The position numbers and the translations under genes were made by a program. A stretch of DNA of 64,000 bases from Citreimonas salinaria (GTDB taxonomy: Bacteria; Pseudomonadota; Alphaproteobacteria; Rhodobacterales; Rhodobacteraceae), in NCBI RefSeq assembly GCF_900107235.1, contig NZ_FNPF01000004.1, positions 124,001 through 188,000 on the forward strand, written 5' to 3'. Positions 14,326-23,063 of the stretch are shown in pieces (the stretch's first letter is position 1; every line of letters starts with the position of its first letter). A model generated the notes under the pieces. The model ran no database searches. It saw nothing but the letters and a program-made list of their open reading frames with translations, and had not been told where the DNA came from.

Positions 14326-16029
14326 TTAGAATGTAGGTTTTGTTCTTTCTAGCATGTAGTTCGCTATCTGCCCGACTACTCGCTTAGCATCTATCATGTC
14401 TTCATCTTCGATGCTCTTCTCTAGCACCTGAGTCAGCCAAGCTGACTTGTTTCTGGGCAGTGATCGGCAAAGACTTTCCAATTCTCCGGTGGGATTTATG
14501 AAAAGCCCTAGCGAAGAACACTTCTGCTCGATTTCCTTGAAGGCGTTAACGGATGCGGCGTCCACAAATGCGGCATACCCGTCCTCCTTAATGCGCCCCC
14601 ATGGCGAGCTGCGGCGAATGAGGTTTGATATTTCCTTCTGCATTGGCGCGCTCACGTTTTGGGCCTGCTTGTACTCCTGCTTTATTCGATCAAGCTCCGA
14701 CCAAAAGTAGTGGGCGGAGATCTCAGCTTTTCTTTCAGAAGTTCTTTTTAGAATCAAATCGTGCTGCTTTCTCACGTCTGCGTAGTCTCCGCCGTGCGCC
14801 GTGAATAATTCGCAGAACACTGTCTTGTCGTTGAGTACGTCTATGTCGCAGAAGCTGAGAATGTTGGCCCCAATAGGCCTAATTGATGAGACAATTCTGC
14901 GCATTTTTTGTTTGCCGCCGCAGTGCGCGATAAAGTAATCAATATGAGAGTTTTCGGTCATTGTTTTGTCTAGCGCCCATCGGAGAAACCTCGCGTCCGT
15001 CTCGCCTTCGCAGACAATCGTAAATTGGTGAAATAGCGAAGAAAGTGCGTTGGATGTTCTAAGCAACGGGTCTGCCCACAGCTCGTTGACATCTGAGTTC
15101 TGGAGGGACCGAACGCTAGTTTCCCCTGCTGTGCGTGTTAGGCGAATAAAATTGAGGTCATGCGGTTGGTTGTCCAAAACTCCTTTAACAAAATCATCGC
15201 TATGGGTCGATATGATTAGCTGAGTGTTTTCTGGCTTTTCCTGCACCAGTTTTCTGGCTAACTGCCGTATTTGTGGCGGGTGTAAAAAGAGTTCTGGTTC
15301 GTCGATCAGTACAATACTGTGCTTGCGCACAAAGACCTCGATCAGCAGTCTCGCGAAGCTTCGCATCCCATCGCCCTGCTCTCGAAGCGGTAAAAGCTTT
15401 TCGACCCATTTTCTAAATTCAGGGGTCAGCCTTTGATCATGTGGCGGCAGTTCCTTTCTGTCGCACAGGTAGAAGCTGCCTTCCTTGCGCGTCCTGTCTA
15501 AGAATAGACCGATGCCAAACGAATCTTCAAAGATCTTGCTCAGTGCAATTTCGCCGGCCTCATTGGAAAAGAATGAGTCGGCCGCTGAATCGACTGAATC
15601 TTTGTATCCTGATCCTCCTAATCTCTCGTGCGCCGGAAGCCGAGCCTTGAATGAGGCTTCGACTGGTGCCGGAAGCTTACCTCGTGCCACAGACGCTTTT
15701 ATCGTTGATCTCTTATAGATGTTTTTCGAGTAGCCGTTGGGTGCAGTAAAAATAAACGCTTCTCGCTCTGTGTCGTACTTTTCTGATTCCGTAAAGAAAT
15801 CCAAAAAGTCCTTTTGCGAGCCAATCAGCTTGGAATCGATTCTTTTCGCTATCCTCCCGGAAAATTTCTTCCTTCCCCTATTGGGGTCGAAATTAGAGCT
15901 TATTTCTCGAAGGAAAGTGCTCTTCCCAGCGTTATTTGGTCCTGTGACGACGACAATAGATCCCGGCTTGAGTATTAACAAGCCTCCGTCGGGAAACTCT
16001 ATTTCGTTTATGATTAGGGCTGGTTCCAT
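14326..16029 (-). CDS. OLD-like ATPase with TOPRIM nuclease domain, candidate defence gene
   Basis: 567 aa. An ABC-type ATPase domain fills the first 335 residues: Walker A 'GPNNAGKST' (30-38), a signature-like 'QGDGMRSFARL' (218-228), Walker B 'SIVLIDEPELFLH' (238-250) and H-loop 'STHSDD' (274-279). A TOPRIM domain follows: 'VCEGETDARFL' (E341, D345) and the D-x-D of 'LSFCDIDVLND' (D395, D397), the metal-binding residues of OLD-type nucleases. This layout is shared by class 1 OLD proteins, GajA, and fused PARIS-type proteins. Base composition is visibly AT-richer than the neighbours, and the gene lies alone, opposite in direction, between smpB and sseA, as an acquired gene would. No GajB-type helicase or other partner adjoins it. 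Substrate and trigger are unknown. Confidence 0.85.
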   Translation of the reverse strand: MEPALIINEIEFPDGGLLILKPGSIVVVTGPNNAGKSTFLREISSNFDPNRGRKKFSGRIAKRIDSKLIGSQKDFLDFFTESEKYDTEREAFIFTAPNGYSKNIYKRSTIKASVARGKLPAPVEASFKARLPAHERLGGSGYKDSVDSAADSFFSNEAGEIALSKIFEDSFGIGLFLDRTRKEGSFYLCDRKELPPHDQRLTPEFRKWVEKLLPLREQGDGMRSFARLLIEVFVRKHSIVLIDEPELFLHPPQIRQLARKLVQEKPENTQLIISTHSDDFVKGVLDNQPHDLNFIRLTRTAGETSVRSLQNSDVNELWADPLLRTSNALSSLFHQFTIVCEGETDARFLRWALDKTMTENSHIDYFIAHCGGKQKMRRIVSSIRPIGANILSFCDIDVLNDKTVFCELFTAHGGDYADVRKQHDLILKRTSERKAEISAHYFWSELDRIKQEYKQAQNVSAPMQKEISNLIRRSSPWGRIKEDGYAAFVDAASVNAFKEIEQKCSSLGLFINPTGELESLCRSLPRNKSAWLTQVLEKSIEDEDMIDAKRVVGQIANYMLERTKPTF

Positions 16030-16202
16030 GATCCGCCTGAACAGTTATCAATATTGCTTCAGCGTATAATGTTTTCGCTGTCCCGCAACCTTTTGGTGCG
16101 CAGTGGCGTTTCAGCGAAACTTGCATTGTGAGGCCTCCGACAGCCACCCTTGCCCTCCACCCCCCAAGCCTCTAAGCAAGCGCTGATCTCAGGGAGGGCC
16201 TC

Positions 16203-17060
16203 ATGTCCGTCGACGATCCCCGCACGCTCGTCTCGACCGCGTGGCTGGCGCGGCACCTGCGCGACCCCGATCTGCGCGTGCTCGATGCCAGTTGGTACCT
16301 GCCCGACATGGGCCGCGATCCGCGGGCCGAGTACGAGGCCGCGCATATCCCCGGCGCCCGGTTCTTCGACATCGACGACGTGAGCGACCACCGCTCGGAC
16401 CTGCCGCACATGGCGCCCCCGATCGAGAAGTTCATGAGCCGGATGCGCCGGATCGGCGTCGGCGACGGGCACCAGATCGTGGTCTATGACGGCGCGGGCA
16501 TGTTCTCGGCCGCGCGGGTCTGGTGGCTGTTCCGGCTGATGGGCCACGAGGATGTCGCCGTGCTGGACGGGGGGCTGCCGAAATGGCAGGCCGAGGGGCG
16601 CGAGATCGAGGACATGGAGCCGATCATCCGCGACCGGCACATGACCGTGCGGCGGCAGGCGCACCTGGTGCGCGACGTGACGCAGGTCTCGGCCGCGAGC
16701 AAGCTGCGCGACGCCGAAATCGTCGATGCCCGCGCGCCCGAGCGGTTCCGCGGCGATGCGCCCGAGCCGCGGCCGGGCCTGCGCGCGGGGCACATCCCGG
16801 GCTCGAAGAACGTGCCGTACAAGGCGCTGCTGAACGGTGACGGCACGATGAAGGATACGGACGGGCTGCGTGCCGCGTTTCAAGCGGCGGGCGTGGACCT
16901 GGACAAGCCCGTGATCACCACCTGCGGGTCCGGCGTGACCGCCGCGATCCTGTCCCTCGCGCTCGAGCGCCTGGGTAAGACCGACCATTCCCTTTACGAT
17001 GGCAGCTGGAGCGAGTGGGGGCAGTTCCCCACCCTTCCCGTCGCCACAGGAGACACCTGA
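16203..17060 (+). CDS. sseA: 3-mercaptopyruvate sulfurtransferase
   Basis: 285 aa; GGGAGGG lies just upstream of the ATG. The enzyme (EC 2.8.1.2) moves sulfur from 3-mercaptopyruvate to thiols or cyanide. It has two rhodanese domains: an inactive N-terminal one ('DLRVLDASWYLPDMGRDPRA', 'AHIPGARFFDIDDVSD') and a C-terminal one with the active loop 'TTCGSGVTAAIL' (about residues 240-250); the CGSGVT loop is the mercaptopyruvate form, as opposed to CRKGVT of thiosulfate sulfurtransferases. The stop overlaps the start of the aminotransferase gene (TGATG), so cysteine transamination and sulfur transfer may be coupled. Confidence 0.94.
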   Translation: MSVDDPRTLVSTAWLARHLRDPDLRVLDASWYLPDMGRDPRAEYEAAHIPGARFFDIDDVSDHRSDLPHMAPPIEKFMSRMRRIGVGDGHQIVVYDGAGMFSAARVWWLFRLMGHEDVAVLDGGLPKWQAEGREIEDMEPIIRDRHMTVRRQAHLVRDVTQVSAASKLRDAEIVDARAPERFRGDAPEPRPGLRAGHIPGSKNVPYKALLNGDGTMKDTDGLRAAFQAAGVDLDKPVITTCGSGVTAAILSLALERLGKTDHSLYDGSWSEWGQFPTLPVATGDT

Positions 17061-18244
17061 TGTTCGAATCCCTGACGGAACAACCGCCCGACAAGATCCT
17101 GATGCTGATGCAGGCCTACAAGGAGGACCCGCGCGAGCAGAAGATCGACCTGGGCGTCGGCGTGTACAAGGACGCCGAGGGGCGCACGCCGATCATGCGC
17201 GCGGTAAAGGCCGCGGAAAAGCAGCTGTGGGAGGTCGAGGAGACCAAGGCCTATACCGGGCTGGCGGGCGATCCGGCCTTCGGCGAGGCGCTGTCGCGGC
17301 TGGTGCTGGGCGATGCGGTGCCTGCGGGACACGTCGCGGCGGCGGCGACGCCCGGCGGGACCGGCGCGTGCCGGCAGGGCTTCGACATGATCCGGATGGC
17401 GAACCCGGATGCGAAGGTCTACGTCTCCGACCCGACGTGGCCGAACCACCTGTCGATCCTCAAGCACATGGGCATCCCCGTGGTGCCCTACCGCTATTTC
17501 GACGACGAGACGCGCGGCGTCGATTTCGACGGGATGATGGTGGATATCGGCCGCGCGGGTGCGGGCGACGTGGTGCTGCTGCACGGCTGCTGCCACAACC
17601 CGACCGGCGCGAACCTGAACCTGACGCAGTGGCAGGCGGTGGTCGACCTGCTGCTGAAGACAGGTGCTGTCCCGATGATCGACATCGCCTACCAGGGCTT
17701 CGGTGACGGGCTGGAGGCGGATGCCGAGGGCGTGCGGCTGGTGGCGTCGTCCGTGCCGGAATGCCTGATCGCGGCGAGCTGCTCGAAGAACTTCGGCATC
17801 TACCGCGAACGCACCGGGCTGCTGATGGCGGTGGCGAGCGACCCGTCGCGGCAGAAGCTGCACCAGCAGACGCTGAACTACCTCAACCGGCAGAACTTCT
17901 CGTTCCCGCCGGACCACGGCGCGCGGCTGGTGACGATGGTGCTGAACGACGACGCGCTGCGGGCCGACTGGCAGGCCGAGGTCGAGGCGATGCGCACCGG
18001 CATGCTGAAGCTGCGCGAGCAGCTGGCGCAGGAGCTGCGGCGGCTGTCGGGGTCGGACCGGTTCGGCTTCATCGCGCAGCATCGCGGGATGTTCTCGCGC
18101 CTCGGCGCGACGCCCGAGCAGGTCGAGACGATGCGCGAGCAGCACGGCATCTACATGGTGGGCGATTCGAGGCTCAACATCGCGGGGCTGAACGCGAAGT
18201 CGGTGCCGGTTCTGGCGCAGGCGATCATCGACGCCGGCGTCTGA
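17060..18244 (+). CDS. Aromatic amino acid / aspartate aminotransferase (class I)
   Basis: 394 aa from ATG 17060, overlapping the sseA stop by one base. PLP-dependent class I fold: 'KIDLGVGVYKDAEGRTPIMR' N-terminal block, 'YTGLAGDPAFGEALSRLVLG', 'LHGCCHNPTGANLNLTQW' (about 177-194), 'DIAYQGFGDG' and the PLP-lysine block 'SCSKNFGIYRERTG' (about 238-251, Lys in SKNF). The set matches TyrB/AspC enzymes, which transaminate aspartate, phenylalanine and tyrosine with 2-oxoglutarate. TyrB and AspC cannot be separated by eye. With sseA it could supply 3-mercaptopyruvate by cysteine transamination. A terminator follows at 18266. Confidence 0.92.
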   Translation: MFESLTEQPPDKILMLMQAYKEDPREQKIDLGVGVYKDAEGRTPIMRAVKAAEKQLWEVEETKAYTGLAGDPAFGEALSRLVLGDAVPAGHVAAAATPGGTGACRQGFDMIRMANPDAKVYVSDPTWPNHLSILKHMGIPVVPYRYFDDETRGVDFDGMMVDIGRAGAGDVVLLHGCCHNPTGANLNLTQWQAVVDLLLKTGAVPMIDIAYQGFGDGLEADAEGVRLVASSVPECLIAASCSKNFGIYRERTGLLMAVASDPSRQKLHQQTLNYLNRQNFSFPPDHGARLVTMVLNDDALRADWQAEVEAMRTGMLKLREQLAQELRRLSGSDRFGFIAQHRGMFSRLGATPEQVETMREQHGIYMVGDSRLNIAGLNAKSVPVLAQAIIDAGV

Positions 18245-18265
18245 TTCGTCGGTTTCGAGGATGAT

Positions 18266-18296
18266 TGGGCCGGGCTGGCGAAGCCCGGCCCATTTT
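18266..18296 (+). terminator. Rho-independent terminator after the aminotransferase gene
   Basis: A perfect 11-bp stem TGGGCCGGGCT / AGCCCGGCCCA with loop GGCGA, followed by TTTT, 21 bases after the aminotransferase stop. It ends the sseA-aminotransferase transcript. Confidence 0.85.
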
Positions 18297-18436
18297 CGTG
18301 TTGCGGACGTGACATGGGCCGGCCTTGCGGACGTGGCGTGATCCACCGGGCTCGCTGCACGAGGCACGATGCCTCGGCCCCTCCCTGTCCCTCCCCCGTG
18401 GCCGGGGGAGGGGACGCCGACGCGAGCGGTCCGCGC

Positions 18437-18784
18437 TCAGGCGCCGTGGGCCTCGACGCTGTCGGCGGGCGCCTGTTCGCGATCCGTCAGGGTGTAGTCG
18501 CGCAGGACGTGCGCCACGCGCAGGCGGTAATCGGCGAAGAGCCCGCCGCGGCCCTTCGCCTGCGCGCCGCGATGCTCGGCGAGCTTGCGCCAGCGGGCGA
18601 CGGCATCCTCGTCCTCGAAGAAACTGACGGAGAGAAGCTTTTCGGGGTTGGTGAGGCTCTGGAAGCGTTCGACGCTTATGAAGCCCTCGACCTCGTGCAC
18701 CATCGGGCGCATCTCGGCGGCGATGTCGAGGTATTCCTGCTTGCGGCCCTCCTTGGGCACAAGCTCGAAGATGATGGCGATCAT
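18437..18784 (-). CDS. Antibiotic biosynthesis monooxygenase (ABM)-fold protein
   Basis: 115 aa from ATG 18784 (GGAGGAG five bases upstream). The ABM/dimeric alpha-beta barrel pattern is visible: 'MIAIIFELVPKEGRKQEYLD' first strand and helix, 'VEGFISVERFQSLTNPEKLL' with 'SVSFFEDEDAVARWRK' (about 32-67). The family includes small monooxygenases, haem oxygenase-like proteins and many stress-related proteins of unknown substrate. The C-terminal third ('DYTLTDREQAPADSVEAHGA') is variable. It lies 57 bp downstream of the truncated dnaE2 and could share its transcript. Confidence 0.82.
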   Translation of the reverse strand: MIAIIFELVPKEGRKQEYLDIAAEMRPMVHEVEGFISVERFQSLTNPEKLLSVSFFEDEDAVARWRKLAEHRGAQAKGRGGLFADYRLRVAHVLRDYTLTDREQAPADSVEAHGA

Positions 18785-18841
18785 GGGCTCTCCTCCGGTT
18801 CCGGCGGGCACTTTCGTCAAAGCCCCGCCGCAAGGCAAGCG

Positions 18842-21800
18842 TCAGTCCGTGTTCGCCCGGGTGGCCGGCACGCGGAAGCGCCTTGCGCCGTCGTTTCCTT
18901 GGTTCCGGGGCATCGCGGGGGAATCGTCTTGCGGCGAGGGAGGCGGAGCCGGGCCCCGCCCGCCGCCCATGCCCGGCGTCAGGCGATGGCGCAGCAGCGC
19001 CACGGGATGCGCGCGCAGGCTGAGCTGCATGGCGACGTAGTCCTCGACCACCTGTTCGCCGCCGGTCATCGCTGGCAGGTGGGCCGCGGGTTCCATGATC
19101 GCCTCGCCGTCCATGTCGCCGGCGAAAAGCGGCAGTTCGGGCCCCTTCGCGAGGGCCTTCGCCTCCCACAAGGCCTCGCGGCGGCTCAACCCCAGCCCGG
19201 CGAAGGCGTCGGCCTCGGCCAAGCGCGCGAGCACCGAAGGCGCGACGCCCGCCCGGCGCCAGACGTCGCGCAGCGCGGCGTAGCCGTTGCCGCGGGCATT
19301 GGCGATCCAGGTGGCGTCCTCGTCGCTCAGCCCGCGGATCTGGCGGAAGCCCAGCCGCAGGGCCAGACCGCCGACGCCGTCGGGCTCCATCACGTTGTTC
19401 CAGTAGCTGGCATTGATGTCGATGGGGCGCACCTCGACCCCGTGTTCGCGCGCGTCGCGCACGATCTGCGCCGGCGCGTAGAAGCCCATGGGCTGCGAAT
19501 TGAGCAGCGCGCAGGCGAAGATGCCGGGGTGGTGCCGCTTGATCCAGGCGCTGGCATAGACCAGCAGCGCGAAGCTGGCCGCGTGGCTTTCGGGAAAGCC
19601 GTAGGAGCCGAAGCCCTCGATCTGGGAAAAGCACCGCTCGGCGAAGTCGGGATCATAGCCGTTGCGGGCCATGCCCTTGAGGAACCGGGTGCGGAATTCC
19701 GAAACGTTGCCGAGTTTCTTGAAGGTGGCGAGCGCGCGCCGCAGGCGGTCGGCCTCGGTGGGCGAGAAGCCCGCGCCGATGATGGCGATCTGCATCGCCT
19801 GTTCCTGGAACAGCGGCACGCCCAGCGTCTTGCCCAGCACCTGCCCCAGCGCATCCGAGGGGAAGCTGACCTGCTCCTCGCGGTTGCGCCGGCGCAGGTA
19901 GGGGTGGACCATGTCGCCCTGGATCGGGCCGGGGCGGATGATCGCCACCTCGATCACCAGGTCGTAGAAGCAGCGCGGCTTCATCCGCGGAAGAAAGTTC
20001 ATCTGCGCGCGGGATTCGACCTGGAACACCCCGACCGCGTCGGCGCGGCAGAGCATGTCGTAGACCTTGGGATCCTCGGGGGGCAGGTCGGCCAGCGTGT
20101 AGCGCTGCCCGTGATGCGCCGCGATCAGGTCGAAGGCCTTGCGGATGCAGGTCAGCATGCCGAGGCTGAGGACGTCGACCTTGAGGATCCCCAGCGCGTC
20201 GATGTCGTCCTTGTCCCAGCAGATGACGGTGCGGCCCTCCATGCTGGCATTCTCGATCGGCACCAGCTCGTCCAGCCGGCCCTCGGTGATGATGAAGCCG
20301 CCCACGTGCTGCGACAGGTGGCGGGGAAAGCCGATGATCTCCTCGATCAGCTCCAGCGTCAGGCGCAGGCGGCGGTCGTCGGGATCGAGGCCGATCTCGC
20401 GCAGGCGCGCCTCCTCCATCCCGCTGGTCGAGAAGAACCCCCAGAGCTGAGAGGACATGGCCGCGATCGTGTCCTTCGACAGGCCCATCGCGGTGCCGAC
20501 CTCGCGGATGGCGCGCTTGCCGCGGTAGTGGATCACGGTGGCGCAGAGGCCGGCCCGGTGGCGGCCGTAGCGTTCGTAGATGTGCTGGATCACCTCCTCG
20601 CGGCGCTCGTGCTCGAAATCCACGTCGATGTCGGGCGGCTCGTCCCGAGCTTCCGACACGAAGCGTTCGAAGACCATGGTGCCGATCTCGGGGGAGACCG
20701 AGGTGACGCCGAGGCAGTAGCAGACGACCGAGTTCGCCGCCGAGCCGCGCCCCTGGCACAGGATGCCGCGCGACCGGGCGAAGTGAACGATGTCGCGCAC
20801 GGTCAGGAAGTAGGGTTCGTATTTCAGCTTGCCGATCAGGTCGAGCTCGTGCGCCATCAGCTTGCGCACGTGATCGGGCGCGCCTTCGGGATAGCGCCAG
20901 GCGAGGCCGTCATGCGCGAGGCGGGACAGGCGCTGCTGCGCGGTCTCGCCCTCGGCGATTTCCGAGGGGTATTCGTAGCGCAGGGTGCCGAGGTCGAAGC
21001 CGCAGCGGCGGGCAAGGGCGGCCGCGCGGTCCACCGCGTCCGCGTGCCGGCCCATCAGGCGGCGCATCTCGGTCTCGGACCGCAGGCGCTTTTCGGCGTT
21101 GGGCAGCGCCGCGCGGCCCAGATTGTCGACGCGCAGGCCCAGCCGGATCGCGGTCACCACGTCGGCCAGCCGGCGCCGCCGGCCGTGATGCAGGATGGGC
21201 CGCGCGGTGGCGATCGTGGGCAGGCCCAGGCTGAACGCCAGCCGGGCATGGGTGTCGAGGCGGCCGCGATCCTCGCCGTCGTAGCGCGGGGACAGCGCCA
21301 GGTGCAGGTGCCCGGCCAGCCGGTCGGCCAGCGCGCGGGCATGGCCGCGCCATGCGGCATCGGGGGTGTTCCGTGGCGGGTGCAGGATGAATTCCAGCCC
21401 GGCAATGTCCTTCAGGTCGGCCAGCGCGATGTCGCAATCGCCCTTCTGCGCGCGCGTCCGCCCGGTGGTGATCAGCCGGCAGAGCTGCGCCCAGCCATTG
21501 CGCGTGGCCGCCAGCGCGGTCATCTCGACCCCTTCGACGAACACCAGGTGCGCGGCGGGAATCAGGCGCGGGACGTTGCGGATCGCGGCGCCTTTCGGGG
21601 CATGACCGGACGGCGCGGGCGGTCCGATCGGCCCGTCGAGGGCCTCGGCCGCGTCGCGTTCGGCCACTTGGCGGGCGATTTCCTTTGCATGGGTGTGGGC
21701 GCGCACGATGCCGGCCACGGAATTGACGTCGGCGATGGCGATCGCCTCGAGTCCCATCAGGGCCGCGCGCTCCATGTATTCCTCGGGGTGCGAGGCCCCG

Positions 21801-21844
21801 GTGAGGAAGGTGAAGTTCGAGGTGATGCAGAGTTCGGCCGCCAT
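18842..21844 (-). CDS. dnaE2: Error-prone DNA polymerase DnaE2 (ImuC), C-terminally truncated
   Basis: 1000 aa. C-family polymerase of the translesion ImuC/DnaE2 type, which acts with ImuA and ImuB in SOS mutagenesis. An N-terminal PHP domain ('CITSNFTFLTGASHPEEYME') is followed by the polymerase core with catalytic acidic motifs 'PPDIDVDFEHERREEVIQHI' and 'ILKVDVLSLGML', then 'ARSRGILCQGRGSAANSVVC' in the palm region and a helix-hairpin-helix part. After 'LRAHPVALLRHRL' the protein should run into an OB-fold ('vrvaG.v..rqrP...gv.F.tleDE'); instead it ends in about 45 low-complexity residues. No OB-fold sequence lies downstream in any frame before the next gene. imuA and imuB are not adjacent. 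A LexA box sits at its promoter. Confidence 0.93.
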   Translation of the reverse strand: MAAELCITSNFTFLTGASHPEEYMERAALMGLEAIAIADVNSVAGIVRAHTHAKEIARQVAERDAAEALDGPIGPPAPSGHAPKGAAIRNVPRLIPAAHLVFVEGVEMTALAATRNGWAQLCRLITTGRTRAQKGDCDIALADLKDIAGLEFILHPPRNTPDAAWRGHARALADRLAGHLHLALSPRYDGEDRGRLDTHARLAFSLGLPTIATARPILHHGRRRRLADVVTAIRLGLRVDNLGRAALPNAEKRLRSETEMRRLMGRHADAVDRAAALARRCGFDLGTLRYEYPSEIAEGETAQQRLSRLAHDGLAWRYPEGAPDHVRKLMAHELDLIGKLKYEPYFLTVRDIVHFARSRGILCQGRGSAANSVVCYCLGVTSVSPEIGTMVFERFVSEARDEPPDIDVDFEHERREEVIQHIYERYGRHRAGLCATVIHYRGKRAIREVGTAMGLSKDTIAAMSSQLWGFFSTSGMEEARLREIGLDPDDRRLRLTLELIEEIIGFPRHLSQHVGGFIITEGRLDELVPIENASMEGRTVICWDKDDIDALGILKVDVLSLGMLTCIRKAFDLIAAHHGQRYTLADLPPEDPKVYDMLCRADAVGVFQVESRAQMNFLPRMKPRCFYDLVIEVAIIRPGPIQGDMVHPYLRRRNREEQVSFPSDALGQVLGKTLGVPLFQEQAMQIAIIGAGFSPTEADRLRRALATFKKLGNVSEFRTRFLKGMARNGYDPDFAERCFSQIEGFGSYGFPESHAASFALLVYASAWIKRHHPGIFACALLNSQPMGFYAPAQIVRDAREHGVEVRPIDINASYWNNVMEPDGVGGLALRLGFRQIRGLSDEDATWIANARGNGYAALRDVWRRAGVAPSVLARLAEADAFAGLGLSRREALWEAKALAKGPELPLFAGDMDGEAIMEPAAHLPAMTGGEQVVEDYVAMQLSLRAHPVALLRHRLTPGMGGGRGPAPPPSPQDDSPAMPRNQGNDGARRFRVPATRANTD

Positions 21845-21857
21845 GCAGGGAACATTA

Positions 21858-21872
21858 GTTCACGTTGTGTTC
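21858..21872 (-). promoter_or_regulatory. LexA (SOS) box of dnaE2
   Basis: GTTC-ACGTTGT-GTTC on the plus strand: two direct GTTC repeats separated by exactly seven bases, the established LexA-binding motif of alphaproteobacteria (GTTCN7GTTC). It lies 14 bp upstream of the dnaE2 start codon, where LexA would block transcription. An additional GAAC at 21850-21853 lies between the box and the gene. Confidence 0.88.
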
Positions 21873-22034
21873 TCTTTCGAGTCCGCATTCGCCAAGCACC
21901 GTCGCGCCGTCGCGTCATGCCGGCCGGGGCGCCGCGCGCCGCCTTGAACGCGCGCCTTCCGCGTGCAAGATTGCCGGCCTGTCGGCAGGCATGGATTGCG
22001 CCCGTCGACGCGACGGGCGGCCAGGGAGAGCGGC

Positions 22035-23063
22035 ATGGTCAAGACGGCGGGCAAGACGGCGATCCGCAGCGCGATCCAGGCGGCGCGGCCGCAGGATGAC
22101 GCGACGCGGCAGCACGACGACGTGGCGCGCAACCCGGGAACCGCGCTCGACATGGACTGGGTGATGCGCGCGCGGGCCAACCGCTCGGCAGTGGAACGCC
22201 GCTGCGCCACGCTGCCCGGCCGGCGCAGCGTCAAGAAGGAATACCAGGCCGCGTGGCTGGCGCGGGCGATCTCCTGCATCGACCTGACGACGCTCGCGGG
22301 CGACGACACGCCGGGCCGGGTGCAGCGGCTCTGCGCCAAGGCGCGCCAGCCGGTGCGTGCCGACATCCTCGACGCGCTGGGCCTGCCCGACCTGACCGTC
22401 GGCGCGGTCTGCGTCTACCACGACATGATCGAACCGGCCGTCGCCGCGCTCAAGGGCAGCGGAATCCCCGTCGCCGCCGTGTCCACCGGCTTTCCGGCCG
22501 GCCTGTCGCCGATGCACCTGCGCGTGGCCGAGATCGAGGAAAGCGTGAAGGCCGGCGCCGCCGAAATCGACATCGTGATCTCGCGCCGCAAGGTGCTGAC
22601 CGGCGACTGGCAGGGCCTCTACGACGAGATGCGTGCCTTCCGTCAGGCCTGCGGCGACGCGCACGTCAAGGCGATCCTCGCCACCGGCGAACTGGGGACG
22701 CTGCAGAACGTGGCGCGCGCGAGCCTCGTCTGCATGATGGCGGGTGCGGATTTCATCAAGACCTCGACGGGCAAGGAAAGCGTCAACGCCACGCTGCCCG
22801 TCAGCCTGGTGATGCTGCGCGCGATCCGCGAGTACCACGACCGCACGGGATATCGCGTCGGCTACAAGCCGGCGGGCGGGATTTCCAAGGCCAAGGATTC
22901 GCTGACCTACCTCGCGCTGATGAAGGACGAACTGGGCGACCGCTGGCTGCGCCCCGACCTGTTCCGCTTCGGCGCGTCCTCGCTGCTTGGCGATATCGAG
23001 CGGCAGCTGGAACACCACGTCACCGGCGCCTATTCGGCGTCGTGGCGCCACGCGCTGGCCTGA
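22035..23063 (+). CDS. deoC: Deoxyribose-phosphate aldolase
   Basis: 342 aa from ATG 22035 (GGGAGAG upstream). The enzyme (EC 4.1.2.4) cleaves 2-deoxyribose-5-phosphate to glyceraldehyde-3-phosphate and acetaldehyde. The TIM-barrel motifs are clear: 'SCIDLTTLAGDDT', 'VCVYHDMIEPAV', 'VSTGFPAGLS', 'GAAEIDIVISRRKVLTGDW', the Schiff-base lysine in 'GADFIKTSTGKESVNATLPV', and 'GYKPAGGISKAKDSL'. It is longer than the 220-260-aa short form because of an N-terminal extension of about 75 residues. The stop overlaps the next gene by one base (TGATG), starting a three-gene operon that ends in an aldehyde dehydrogenase able to use the acetaldehyde. Confidence 0.95.
   Translation: MVKTAGKTAIRSAIQAARPQDDATRQHDDVARNPGTALDMDWVMRARANRSAVERRCATLPGRRSVKKEYQAAWLARAISCIDLTTLAGDDTPGRVQRLCAKARQPVRADILDALGLPDLTVGAVCVYHDMIEPAVAALKGSGIPVAAVSTGFPAGLSPMHLRVAEIEESVKAGAAEIDIVISRRKVLTGDWQGLYDEMRAFRQACGDAHVKAILATGELGTLQNVARASLVCMMAGADFIKTSTGKESVNATLPVSLVMLRAIREYHDRTGYRVGYKPAGGISKAKDSLTYLALMKDELGDRWLRPDLFRFGASSLLGDIERQLEHHVTGAYSASWRHALA

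Noticed and set aside
18314-22099. A 1261-codon plus-strand open frame opposite dnaE2
   Set aside because: It is the mirror frame of a GC-rich gene: no domain is visible, its composition is skewed to H, R, G and A, and dnaE2 on the other strand has clear motifs throughout.
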